From assembly GCF_000374845.1 (NCBI RefSeq), contig NZ_KB895417.1, positions 125,661 through 189,660 of the forward strand: DNA of 64,000 nt, written 5' to 3'. Origin of the DNA: Paenibacillus terrigena DSM 21567. GTDB lineage: Bacteria > Bacillota > Bacilli > Paenibacillales > Paenibacillaceae. Positions 1 through 7,492 of the stretch are shown here, in pieces. The stretch's first letter is position 1, and each line of letters opens with the position of its first letter. The translations under genes and the position numbers were made by a program. The notes beneath the pieces are model-generated. The model saw only the letters and a program-made list of their open reading frames with translations, did no database searches and was not told the DNA's origin.

Positions 1-254
1 CCATCGTGATGTTCGCGACGTTCCATTGCTTCATTCATACGTTCCGTATCCGCAATGAGAAGCCGTTTCTGCTATGTCTTGGACTTTTTACGGTATTAAC
101 GACCTTGTATGCTTGGCCGAGGTCTGTAGATTTAGCTTATTTCTCAAAAACAGCACTGATCCCTTATGCCATAACGTTTAATGTCCTTATTCCCCTTGTC
201 ATTTGGCTTCTTCTTCGCTTTATTAAGCCAAATCCGATGAAAGCAGGGAAATAA
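1..254 (+). CDS. Spore germination permease, GerAB family (3' end only)
   Basis: Only the last 83 or so residues are inside the window, so the gene starts upstream. The segment holds two hydrophobic helices and a short basic tail ending in KPNPMKAGK, like the C-terminus of GerAB/GerKB-type endospore germination permeases (APC superfamily, about 360 residues in full). The stop is 1 nt from the start of a GerAC-type lipoprotein gene, the usual B-C order of ger operons, and this neighbour is the main support. In this family the B subunit is the inner-membrane germinant-binding part of the receptor. Family assignment from the fragment alone would be weak. Confidence 0.75.
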   Translation, partial: IVMFATFHCFIHTFRIRNEKPFLLCLGLFTVLTTLYAWPRSVDLAYFSKTALIPYAITFNVLIPLVIWLLLRFIKPNPMKAGK

Positions 255-255
255 C

Positions 256-1476
256 ATGAAGAAAATAACGGGAATTATCGTGCTGCTCCTTGCATGCAGT
301 CTCATATCGGGTTGTTGGAATCGAATTGAGCTTAACGAGTTGTCGATTGTCTCGGCTACATCCTTCGATTTTAATGGCAACAAATGGGTGAATTCTTATC
401 AGGTCATCATTCCGTCGGCAATTTCGTCGGGTACAGGTCTTGCAGGCGGCGGCGGCTCACAATCCCCTGTTACGGTATTCTCCACAGAGGGGAGAACAAT
501 TCGGGAAGCCGTCGGGAAGAGCAGTATGGAGACGCCGCGACAGATGTTTTTTGCCCATAATAGTGCCATAATTATTAGCGAAGAAGTCGCTCGGCATGGG
601 ATTAATGAGATTCTTGATTTGCATTACCGGAATACCGATGCCCGCGAGACCGTCAGTATCCTAATTACGCAAGGCAATGCAAGATCGATTCTGGAACGAT
701 TAGTCCATACGGAGAAAATACCAGGTCAAGGGATTCGTGGGATCCTCAGCAATGAATCACGTAATACGTCGATCGTTCCAAGTGTCATGTTGTACGAATT
801 AGCGATGGCAATCTCGAGTGACGGGAAAGGTGCTGTGATACCGGAAATTGTCTTTGCGGGTAACGACGAGGACGGTAGATCACTGGATGTCCTAAAAAAA
901 ACCTATGAGCAGGCGAAGTTAAGAATAGGAAGGCTTGCCGTAATGCGTGGGGATAAATTTGCAGGCTGGTTGACGCGGGAAGAAGGGCTTGGCGTCTCTT
1001 TTATTGCGAATAAAGTGCGTTCCAGTAATCTGGCATTCCGATGCAAACCAGGGGACAAGACCTATAATATGACCTTTCGCCTCCAGACTTCTGCCACAAA
1101 GTTGAAACCCACGTTGCGTAACGGCAAGATGACCATGGGGATCGATATTAAAGGCGCGGGGTATCTCTTGGAGAGCAACTGCGTGACGGACCTCACTCAA
1201 CCTGCAGCGGTCAAACAATTGGAACAGCAGCTGCAAGAGGAAGTGAAGCAGATGGTGATCCGATCTTGGGAGGCGGCGAAGCGGCTGAAAGTAGATGTAT
1301 TCGGGTTCGCTGATGCCGTTCATCGCAAATATCCGAGGGAATGGAGAAGAGTAAAAAATAATTGGGAAGAAACTTTCAGTAAAATCCAAATTGAGCCCCA
1401 TATTAAGATTTCAATGGATCGTGTTGGGCTCACCAGCAAAACATTCAAGAGTTCAAATTCTGATAATGCGAGATGA
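256..1476 (+). CDS. Ger(x)C family spore germination lipoprotein
   Basis: 406 residues. A signal peptide with lipobox LISGC predicts a lipidated Cys20, directly followed by WNRIELNELSIVSA, the hallmark N-terminus of GerAC/GerBC/GerKC proteins (the WxxxEl motif after the Cys). The length is typical for the family. GerC subunits are lipoproteins on the outer face of the inner spore membrane and are needed for a working nutrient receptor with the A and B subunits. The gene follows the GerAB-type stop by 1 nt and is followed by a small membrane protein gene, so it is part of a ger operon. The germinant cannot be inferred. Confidence 0.93.
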   Translation: MKKITGIIVLLLACSLISGCWNRIELNELSIVSATSFDFNGNKWVNSYQVIIPSAISSGTGLAGGGGSQSPVTVFSTEGRTIREAVGKSSMETPRQMFFAHNSAIIISEEVARHGINEILDLHYRNTDARETVSILITQGNARSILERLVHTEKIPGQGIRGILSNESRNTSIVPSVMLYELAMAISSDGKGAVIPEIVFAGNDEDGRSLDVLKKTYEQAKLRIGRLAVMRGDKFAGWLTREEGLGVSFIANKVRSSNLAFRCKPGDKTYNMTFRLQTSATKLKPTLRNGKMTMGIDIKGAGYLLESNCVTDLTQPAAVKQLEQQLQEEVKQMVIRSWEAAKRLKVDVFGFADAVHRKYPREWRRVKNNWEETFSKIQIEPHIKISMDRVGLTSKTFKSSNSDNAR

Positions 1477-1483
1477 TTCTACC

Positions 1484-1720
1484 ATGAAAACGGGATTATG
1501 GATTTTGTTCTATGTCATGCTGCTCTATATCGGCACCCGTACGATACGAAGTAAAGGTTATACCAAAGAACTTGTCTTGTACGTTTGTGTGGTCGGATGG
1601 TGTATGTATTTAAGTCTAGCGGACATCTACGCATGGCCCATGCTGACCATTGCTACCCCAATGAATGCTGTCTTTACGCCTGTAGGCAAATGGATCGATC
1701 AACTATGGAAGGCTGGGTAA
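1484..1720 (+). CDS. Small two-helix membrane protein, possible Ger D-type subunit
   Basis: 78 residues from ATG 1484. An in-frame ATG at 1466 would overlap the GerAC stop and add six residues, and neither start has a clear ribosome site. Two hydrophobic segments are visible (about residues 3-18 and 26-46), followed by a short C-terminal part. Small 60-80 residue proteins with two membrane segments, called D subunits, are known next to some ger receptor operons and modulate receptor activity. The position and shape fit that class, but I recognise no diagnostic motif. It is the last gene of this operon and converges on the minus-strand gene that follows. Confidence 0.6.
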   Translation: MKTGLWILFYVMLLYIGTRTIRSKGYTKELVLYVCVVGWCMYLSLADIYAWPMLTIATPMNAVFTPVGKWIDQLWKAG

Positions 1721-1775
1721 GTATATATGAATCCTTTGCCTAGAAAATGAGGAACAGGTCGGACCATGATTTTTG

Positions 1776-2657
1776 CTAGAATAATTCAAGCTGCTCGGGT
1801 CCTCGCTCCCACTTGTAAGCAGCGATGATCTCCGGCATGCGATAAGTTATCCCTCGCTTCTCGCATTCCTCTTGGAAGACCCATTCTAGCTGCTGCTGAC
1901 GCGTCGACATGCAGCCGTAGCGAATCCCGTAGGTGCGAATATACTGCGCTTTGAGTCCTGGATACAGTTTGTCCAACCAACGAAAATAATGCTCTCGTTG
2001 GTTCTCCCTCAGTGTCATTCCAAACGACGGGTAAATGTATTTCGCTCCAGCCTCATAAGAACGACTTATAATCTCACGAATATTGGATGCATGATCCGTA
2101 ATGAACGGTAGGATAGGCATGAGCAATACCCCGGCATAGATTCCGGCTTCGGATAATTCCTTCAGGGCTTGGAATCGAGCCGAAGCCGGAGAGACACGCC
2201 GTTCAATTCGCTGACTCAGTGTATCATCTGCTGCGGTGATCGATAGACTGACATTCACAGGCGCCTGCGTCTGGATGTGGGCGAGACGTTCGATATCCCG
2301 CGTAACAAGCTTACTTTTGGTCGCAACCGACACGCCGAACCCATACTGATGAATGAGCTTGAGTGCATTTCTTGTGAGCTGATGATCCGGTTCATCATGA
2401 TTGTAGGGATCGCTCATCGAGCCCATGCCAATGACACCTTTATGGCGCTTGCTGGCAAGCTCTCTGCGGAGGATGTCCTCCGTGTTGGCTTTACCACGCA
2501 CGATGTCAAAATGCTCAATCCCGTAACAGCTGCTCCTGGAATCGCAGTATATGCAGCCATGGTGACAACCACGGTACAAATTCATCGTATAGTCATGTCC
2601 GAACCAATCGTAATGCTTATTTTTGATCAGCAGGCCTTTGGTATGTACCCATTCCAT
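1776..2657 (-). CDS. SPL-family radical SAM protein
   Basis: About 293 residues. A Cys triad in RGCHHGCIYC (CxxxCxxC, near residue 35) would bind the 4Fe-4S cluster that cleaves S-adenosylmethionine. The N-terminal motif HDYTMNLYRGC and the C-terminal part match the widespread spore photoproduct lyase-like (Rv2578c-type) radical SAM family of unknown substrate. A GTG start at 2666 is open, but the AGGTGA ribosome site lies 5 nt before ATG 2657, so I chose the ATG. The gene stands alone, convergent with the ger operon. It lacks evidence for being true SplB, which repairs spore photoproduct; call it SPL-like only. Confidence 0.85.
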   Translation of the reverse strand: MEWVHTKGLLIKNKHYDWFGHDYTMNLYRGCHHGCIYCDSRSSCYGIEHFDIVRGKANTEDILRRELASKRHKGVIGMGSMSDPYNHDEPDHQLTRNALKLIHQYGFGVSVATKSKLVTRDIERLAHIQTQAPVNVSLSITAADDTLSQRIERRVSPASARFQALKELSEAGIYAGVLLMPILPFITDHASNIREIISRSYEAGAKYIYPSFGMTLRENQREHYFRWLDKLYPGLKAQYIRTYGIRYGCMSTRQQQLEWVFQEECEKRGITYRMPEIIAAYKWERGPEQLELF

Positions 2658-2681
2658 CTCGCTCACCTGTTATGTTTGAAT

Positions 2682-2951
2682 TTATTGTGCTGCCCAGCGC
2701 TTCAGCTGTGGGAAAAAGTTCTTCATACTGTGCCTCGCGGCTTCTTCGGTCATCCCCGGATTCCCATCGACCATATGTGGCACACAGGATTCAATCATTT
2801 CTTCCATCGACATCTCCGCTGTAAAATTGCCCTCTTGGTAGCAATACGTACAATATGTTTCGTTTTTGCTTCCATCCGCATTGGTCCCGAGCAGCTCCTC
2901 GTTCCCTCCCATTGGCATGCCACAGCTCTGACAAAATGTTGTTGATTCCAT
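2682..2951 (-). CDS. Small zinc-ribbon protein
   Basis: 89 residues. The N-terminus carries FCQSCGMPM and, about 20 residues on, YCTYCYQEG, giving two CxxC knuckles that should bind one zinc ion. The rest is helical and acidic with SMEEMIESCVPHM. This matches the putative zinc-ribbon family (Pfam Zn_ribbon_2 type) found as stand-alone proteins in many Bacillota; no function is established. A ribosome site AAAGGGG lies about 10 nt before the ATG. It is 24 nt upstream of the radical SAM gene on the same strand, so the two may be cotranscribed. Confidence 0.8.
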   Translation of the reverse strand: MESTTFCQSCGMPMGGNEELLGTNADGSKNETYCTYCYQEGNFTAEMSMEEMIESCVPHMVDGNPGMTEEAARHSMKNFFPQLKRWAAQ

Positions 2952-3019
2952 CTCATATCTTCCCCTTTCGCGTTGTTAGGTTCATTGTACGAGATGTAAT
3001 GTGACAACTGAATGTCATA

Positions 3020-3910
3020 TTATAAATATCGCTTCGCGGCGAGTTGGAGCCGTTCACTGATGAGGGTACGAAGACGTACAGGTTCTAACACCTCGGCATA
3101 ATGGCCGAAGGACAATACATGGCCATACACCCACTCATCCTCGGGGTATTCGGCTGTGACGATGAAGTTACCGTCATCATCTCTCGTGAGTTGACGCTCG
3201 TCATATTCATCGTAGAGCCGATAGGCTTGCGAAGCATCGATGCGTAGAACTAGCCGCACGGCTGGGGCTTGAATTGCCTGTTGCACATGGAACGACGGAG
3301 GAAGCTCGCGATCGAAGTTCTCCTCGAGCAGCTCGATGTGCTTCATGCGCGTTAGCTTGAACAGTCTCATGGCTTGCTTTTGCCGGCAGTAGCCTTTGAT
3401 GTACCAGGTTCTATGTTTGAACCATAGCTGAAGGGGCTCGACGGTTCGTATGGACTTCTCGCTGCTACTGTTGAAGTACACGAACCGAATGACCAAGCGT
3501 TGTAGGATCGCGGTACGCAGCAGCTGGTAATGGTCTGAATGTTCCTCACCCCAATGGGACAGATCGACCTCGATCCAACTGGGCATCGTCTTATTGAAGA
3601 AGCCGCTGAGCTTCGCGAGCACTTGCTCCATATCGCCCGTGACGGCATTCAGCCCGGATAGCGATGAGAGAATTTCTTCTTGCTCTTGTTCGGATAACAT
3701 CGACTTGTTCAGGACGAAGTTATCGAGGAGGCGAATGCCGCCGCCTTTACCTTTGAGCGTATAGACCGGTATGCCGGCTTCGCACAAGGTATCAATGTCC
3801 CGGTATACCGTACGCGGAGACACTTCAAAATGGTCAGCAAGCTCCTTGGCGGTGACCGTCTTCTTATGCATGAGGAGATAGACGATCTCGAACATACGAT
3901 GGATTTGCAT
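3020..3910 (-). CDS. YafY-family HTH/WYL transcriptional regulator
   Basis: 296 residues. The N-terminal 60 residues form a DeoR-like helix-turn-helix (VTAKELADHFEVSPRTVYRD). The middle and C-terminal parts form a WYL domain: near residue 170 come RTVEPLQLWFKHRTWYIKGY and the RLFKLTRM strand. WYL domains sense ligands, often nucleic acids or nucleotides, and these proteins act as repressors or activators. A perfect GGAGGTGATG ribosome site precedes the ATG. It is divergent from the membrane protein gene at 3970, with only 59 nt between them, so it may regulate that gene or itself. The target is unknown. Confidence 0.92.
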   Translation of the reverse strand: MQIHRMFEIVYLLMHKKTVTAKELADHFEVSPRTVYRDIDTLCEAGIPVYTLKGKGGGIRLLDNFVLNKSMLSEQEQEEILSSLSGLNAVTGDMEQVLAKLSGFFNKTMPSWIEVDLSHWGEEHSDHYQLLRTAILQRLVIRFVYFNSSSEKSIRTVEPLQLWFKHRTWYIKGYCRQKQAMRLFKLTRMKHIELLEENFDRELPPSFHVQQAIQAPAVRLVLRIDASQAYRLYDEYDERQLTRDDDGNFIVTAEYPEDEWVYGHVLSFGHYAEVLEPVRLRTLISERLQLAAKRYL

Positions 3911-3969
3911 GGGTTACATCACCTCCACGTCACTATATCATAATTCATCATTTGGAAGATGGTGGATTT

Positions 3970-4431
3970 ATGCAGATAGATCATATAATAGTGGAAAAGG
4001 ATTCTTATTTTAACCAAATAAGGAAAAGTCAGGTGGGTGTCATGAACGATTTCATAGCGCAGCAGTATCGTAGAGGACGTACGCTTGCAAGAGGGTTAAC
4101 GCTATTAAATTTGGCATTAATCTTGATTGTTGAGATCTTAAGCTTAAGAGAGGGCGTATATTCGAATCTCCTCGGGAGCATTGTGTGGATTGTCATTTGC
4201 ATAGGTATCTATCTCGGTAGTGTAAAAGCGAAATGGGTGTTCATCGTGTTTTCTATCCTGAACATGCTTTTATTCATCTGTGGACTGTTGCTGAGCACGA
4301 TTAGCGGGCAGTTCACTACAGGTCTATTTATTGTCTCCATATTAACGTTAGTCTGCCAGCTCGTGACTTCGATACTGCTCATTTCCTCTTCGAGTGTGAA
4401 TGATTTTCTCTATAGACAAGCGAATGGATAA
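3970..4431 (+). CDS. Hypothetical four-helix membrane protein
   Basis: 153 residues. The N-terminal 40 residues are polar and basic (QQYRRGRTLARG), followed by four hydrophobic segments at roughly 42-60, 68-84, 88-108 and 116-139, and a short polar tail. No known domain is recognised. A longer reading frame opens at TTG 3952, but the GGTGG ribosome-like site inside that extension favours ATG 3970. It is divergent from the WYL regulator gene and may be its target. AT content is higher than in the neighbouring genes. Confidence 0.7.
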   Translation: MQIDHIIVEKDSYFNQIRKSQVGVMNDFIAQQYRRGRTLARGLTLLNLALILIVEILSLREGVYSNLLGSIVWIVICIGIYLGSVKAKWVFIVFSILNMLLFICGLLLSTISGQFTTGLFIVSILTLVCQLVTSILLISSSSVNDFLYRQANG

Positions 4432-4571
4432 CGCATCAGGTGTACTCGGATGGCATCCAATTTTATTTAAAAGCAACAATTTTTCTCATTAACAGCCGTT
4501 ATATGAAGTAGAGCCTATCCGAATAAGGCATCGAAAATGATATAACCAGGCAGTTGTGAGAGGAGAAACTT

Positions 4572-5957
4572 ATGAAGTCAGTATTTGAATCAGGAAAAGG
4601 CCAATTTCGTATTGGAGTGTTAGTTGTATGTTCTATGCTGATGCTGATCTTTGCCATATCATGGCCGGCAAGCGCACAAGCCAAGAGCAATGCTGTGGCG
4701 GCTTCATTTAAATTGATAGCTGCGCCCCAGTCATTAGATCTCATCATTGGACAGGAAACCAATCTTCCGAAAGTAAACGCTTTGTATAAGGACGGCAAAA
4801 TCGAGGACGTGACTGGATCCATCACGTGGCAGTCCAGTTCGGATGTGCTGAATATCAGCGGAGGCAAGGTGAGCGGCAAATATGCAGCCACAGCTAAGCT
4901 GAAAGGTACATACGGCAATCAGACGGTTACCGTTCCCGTTCAAATCCAAGAGGATTTCGTGAAATATGAAACGGAGCCATCTTCCGTCACATTAAGTGCA
5001 GGTTCCTCTAAGCCGATTAAAGTAACGGGCTACTACGCAAGTGGGAAAAAAGTATCGCTCACAACGAAAGTGACGTGGAAATCCGGAAATGATCAAGTAG
5101 CGCGGGTTAGCGGCACGACGATAAAGGGCGTGGCGGAAGGTAGCACAACCGTTACGGGCGTTATGGGCGAGAAAAAGTTCGAGATTCCCGTGCAAATTAC
5201 ACCGAAGATTATCAAACTAACCGTAACCCCTGCGAAGCTGGTTCTGACGCCCGGTAAATCGGCCACGTATTCCGTTCAGGCGGTTTATGAAGGTGGACGC
5301 ACGGTGGATGTCTCTTCCCAGGTGACGGCTATAGCAGACGGCAAAGGCATTCAAGTGAGCAACGGCACAGTATCGGCGACCGGTCAGTCACAGGGACAGG
5401 CCAGCGTCAAACTGTATTATGGAGGAAAAGGCGTGTCGCTTCCAGTCACCTTGCAGGAGAGCTTGGTGAGTATTGAAGTGCAGCCTGCCTCTCTCCTGAT
5501 GGAAGCAAGCTCATCTAAGCCCATCAAAGTGATCGGCACCTATTCCAGCGGTAAAAAGGTGTCGCTTGCAAGCAAGGTGGCATGGACATCCGCAAACGCG
5601 CAAATTGCCAAAGCCACAGGATCAAGCGTAAAAGGATTGGCAGAAGGTACGACAACGATCGTCGGCAGGTACGGTGATCGCACATTTGAGATCCCGGTCC
5701 AAGTCACGCCTAAGCTGCAGAAGTTGAAGGTCACGGCATCGACATCAAAGCTTGCTCTAAATCAGACAACAACTTATCAAGTACTAGCCGTGTTCAGCAG
5801 TGGGAACAGCTCCGATGTAACGTCGCTCGCAAAGGCAAAGTCGAATGGTAAGGCGACTGCCAATCAGGGCACGATTACCGCGGTGAGCAAAGGCAAGGAC
5901 GTCATCACATTTAGCTATGGCGGTAAAAATATATCTTTGCGTATAACGATAGAGTAG
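4572..5957 (+). CDS. Secreted protein made of five Big2-like Ig domains
   Basis: 461 residues. A signal peptide ends near PASAQA (residue 36). The rest is five tandem immunoglobulin-like Big2-type modules of about 82-87 residues, at roughly 49-130, 131-215, 216-296, 297-383 and 384-461. Modules 2 and 4 are near copies (both contain SSKPIKV and the GKKVSL motif), and modules 3 and 5 also resemble each other, so a two-module block was duplicated. No catalytic domain, LPXTG motif or S-layer anchor is seen, so the protein is likely released or wall-associated through an unknown contact. A GAGAGGAG ribosome site precedes ATG 4572. Role unknown; adhesion or structural use is inference. Confidence 0.85.
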   Translation: MKSVFESGKGQFRIGVLVVCSMLMLIFAISWPASAQAKSNAVAASFKLIAAPQSLDLIIGQETNLPKVNALYKDGKIEDVTGSITWQSSSDVLNISGGKVSGKYAATAKLKGTYGNQTVTVPVQIQEDFVKYETEPSSVTLSAGSSKPIKVTGYYASGKKVSLTTKVTWKSGNDQVARVSGTTIKGVAEGSTTVTGVMGEKKFEIPVQITPKIIKLTVTPAKLVLTPGKSATYSVQAVYEGGRTVDVSSQVTAIADGKGIQVSNGTVSATGQSQGQASVKLYYGGKGVSLPVTLQESLVSIEVQPASLLMEASSSKPIKVIGTYSSGKKVSLASKVAWTSANAQIAKATGSSVKGLAEGTTTIVGRYGDRTFEIPVQVTPKLQKLKVTASTSKLALNQTTTYQVLAVFSSGNSSDVTSLAKAKSNGKATANQGTITAVSKGKDVITFSYGGKNISLRITIE

Positions 5958-6000
5958 CATCGAGACGTTATAAATAATCTTCGAATCCCCCAATTTATGC

Positions 6001-6030
6001 CCTAGTGCCCTTAGTGTACTAGGTTTTTTT
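6001..6030 (+). terminator. Intrinsic terminator after the Big2 gene
   Basis: CCTAGT pairs perfectly with ACTAGG around an 11-nt loop and is followed by seven T. It lies 44 nt past the Big2 stop. Confidence 0.8.
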
Positions 6031-6111
6031 CTCGTGTTAAAATTTGTCCGGACTATTTAAGCGAAATATCGCGAGCATGTAAAAAATTCGTGAGATCGCA
6101 TTCAACCTGTG

Positions 6112-6138
6112 TATAATGGATGTGAATATGGTCATATT
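6112..6138 (+). promoter_or_regulatory. Promoter -10 and palindromic operator before the aldo/keto reductase
   Basis: A consensus TATAAT lies at 6112-6117 with no strong -35. Eight nt downstream is the perfect 14-bp palindrome AATATGGTCATATT (6125-6138), placed over the expected transcription start. That position suits a repressor site. An AGGAGGCG ribosome site follows before ATG 6168. The binding protein is unknown. Confidence 0.55.
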
Positions 6139-6167
6139 TCTCACATACACAGGAGGCGACACAACTT

Positions 6168-7145
6168 ATGAAGATCATACCTTTACAACAACGCGGTATT
6201 GCTGCAAGCCGAGTAATTATGGGATGCATGCCGTTCGGTGGCGGATGGAACCGTGACCCACTTTTGGCGGAAGATGTATTGAAGGCGGAGAAGGCGTTGG
6301 ATGCAGCAATGTCCATCGGCATCTCCATGATCGATCATGCGAATATTTATACGATGGGTAAAGCAGAAGAGGCCTTCGGTCGCATTCTGAAGAACAGACC
6401 TGAGCTGCGTGAACAGCTCGTGATTCAGACCAAATGCGGCATTCGATTCGGAGAAGGCGACGTTCCTGGACGATTTGATTTCTCCAAAGAGCATATCCTA
6501 GAATCCGTCGATGCTTCACTTAGCCGTCTAAGCGTTGATTATCTGGATGTGCTGCTGCTGCACCGTCCAGACCCTCTAATGGAGCCTGAGGAAGTGGCAG
6601 AAGCGTTCGGCAAATTGAAAGCATCGGGCAAAGTAAGATATTTCGGCGTATCGAATATGAGTGCGGCGCAAATTCGTTTCTTGCAGAGCGCATTACCTGA
6701 GCCGCTTGTCGTGAATCAGCTGGAAATGAGTCTTGCGAAGCTCGATTGGCTCGATCAAGGGGTTCATGTGAACCAACAAGCAGGCGTGAATGTGAACTTC
6801 TCCGAGGGGCTGATGGAATATTGCCAGATGGAGAAAGTTCAGATTCAAGCTTGGGCACCGCTTGCGCAGGGTCGATTCACAGGCCGTAGCGTGGAAGGCG
6901 AGCCTGCGAATATTCAAGCCACAGCAGCGATGGTTCAGCGGATGGCAGCGGAGAAAGGTACGACGCCGGAAGCGATCGTGCTGGGTTGGCTGATGCGTCA
7001 CCCTGCAGGGATTCAACCGGTGATTGGATCGTCGAATGTGGAGCGGATCTTGGCGACAAAGGATGCTGAGCGCCAAGCACAGCTGATGACGCGCGAAGAG
7101 TGGTATTCGCTCTATGTTAGTTCGCGTGGCGTGAATATGCCTTAA
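6168..7145 (+). CDS. Aldo/keto reductase family oxidoreductase
   Basis: 325 residues, full length for a cytoplasmic NADPH-dependent aldo/keto reductase. The catalytic tetrad is visible: Asp56 and Tyr61 in MIDHANIYTMG, Lys89 in IQTKCG, and His132 in LLLHRPDP. The C-terminal cofactor loop IQPVIGSSNVERI is also present. The closest general type is the YdhF-like group, whose physiological substrates are mostly unknown. It is a single-gene unit: terminator upstream, palindrome and terminator downstream. A promoter with an overlapping palindrome suggests repression by an unidentified regulator. Confidence 0.92.
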   Translation: MKIIPLQQRGIAASRVIMGCMPFGGGWNRDPLLAEDVLKAEKALDAAMSIGISMIDHANIYTMGKAEEAFGRILKNRPELREQLVIQTKCGIRFGEGDVPGRFDFSKEHILESVDASLSRLSVDYLDVLLLHRPDPLMEPEEVAEAFGKLKASGKVRYFGVSNMSAAQIRFLQSALPEPLVVNQLEMSLAKLDWLDQGVHVNQQAGVNVNFSEGLMEYCQMEKVQIQAWAPLAQGRFTGRSVEGEPANIQATAAMVQRMAAEKGTTPEAIVLGWLMRHPAGIQPVIGSSNVERILATKDAERQAQLMTREEWYSLYVSSRGVNMP

Positions 7146-7146
7146 G

Positions 7147-7162
7147 CTTTCGAATTCGAAAG
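7147..7162. repeat. Perfect 16-bp palindrome
   Basis: CTTTCGAATTCGAAAG reads the same on both strands and begins 2 nt after the reductase stop. It could be a protein site or a short RNA hairpin without a T-tract. Confidence 0.5.
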
Positions 7163-7195
7163 ACATATGGTTTATAGGTAGTGAAGTGAAAAGTG

Positions 7196-7226
7196 CGATC
7201 CAAGGGAGAAACCCTTGGATCGTTCT
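7196..7226 (+). terminator. Hairpin terminator after the aldo/keto reductase
   Basis: CGATCCAAGGG (7196-7206) pairs perfectly with CCCTTGGATCG (7212-7222) around a 5-nt loop. The following T-tract (TTCTTGT) is weak. Confidence 0.7.
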
Positions 7227-7429
7227 TGTGTTGGTGCTGCGTCGGTGATCGATGTGGGTAGGTCTGCCGTGTGTACACGGATCGTCCGGTGTTGCTATAC
7301 AAAAAGACCAACTCCGCACCGATGTAGAACTGAAAGGGGTTATCAGAGGGTGGAGGAGCGTCAGCGACCGGAATCTCCAGCCATTCCCCACCTATGCGCT
7401 AAAGAACGGGTGTCGACCCGTGGTGTCAT
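7223..7429. other. Gene-free spacer with an interspersed-repeat-like stretch
   Basis: No convincing gene is present; small open frames lack ribosome sites. Positions about 7345-7425 contain GGGTGGAGGAGCG, CCCCACCTATGCGCT and AACGGGTGTCGACCCG. This order of motifs resembles parts of 26843-26975, suggesting a degenerate dispersed repeat. Confidence 0.4.
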
Positions 7430-7458
7430 TTCGACTTCTGTGCAAGTCGTGATATAAT
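7430..7458 (+). promoter_or_regulatory. Probable sigma-A promoter of the YesM/YesN pair
   Basis: A perfect TATAAT at 7453-7458 is preceded by a weak TTCGAC at 7430-7435 with 17-nt spacing. The start codon of the kinase is 35 nt downstream of the -10. Confidence 0.55.
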
Positions 7459-7492
7459 CAACTACTGACTAACGTATGAAGGGATGTACAGG

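Noticed and set aside
2277-2945. 222-codon plus-strand ORF
   Set aside because: It overlaps antisense both the radical SAM and zinc-ribbon genes, whose cysteine motifs are convincing.
2984-3007. Promoter (TTGTCA and TACAAT) before the zinc-ribbon gene
   Set aside because: The two hexamers on the minus strand are only 12 nt apart, too close for a sigma-A promoter.
7215-7457. 80-codon plus-strand ORF before the YesM gene
   Set aside because: No ribosome site, no protein-like composition, and it covers a terminator tail and the probable promoter.
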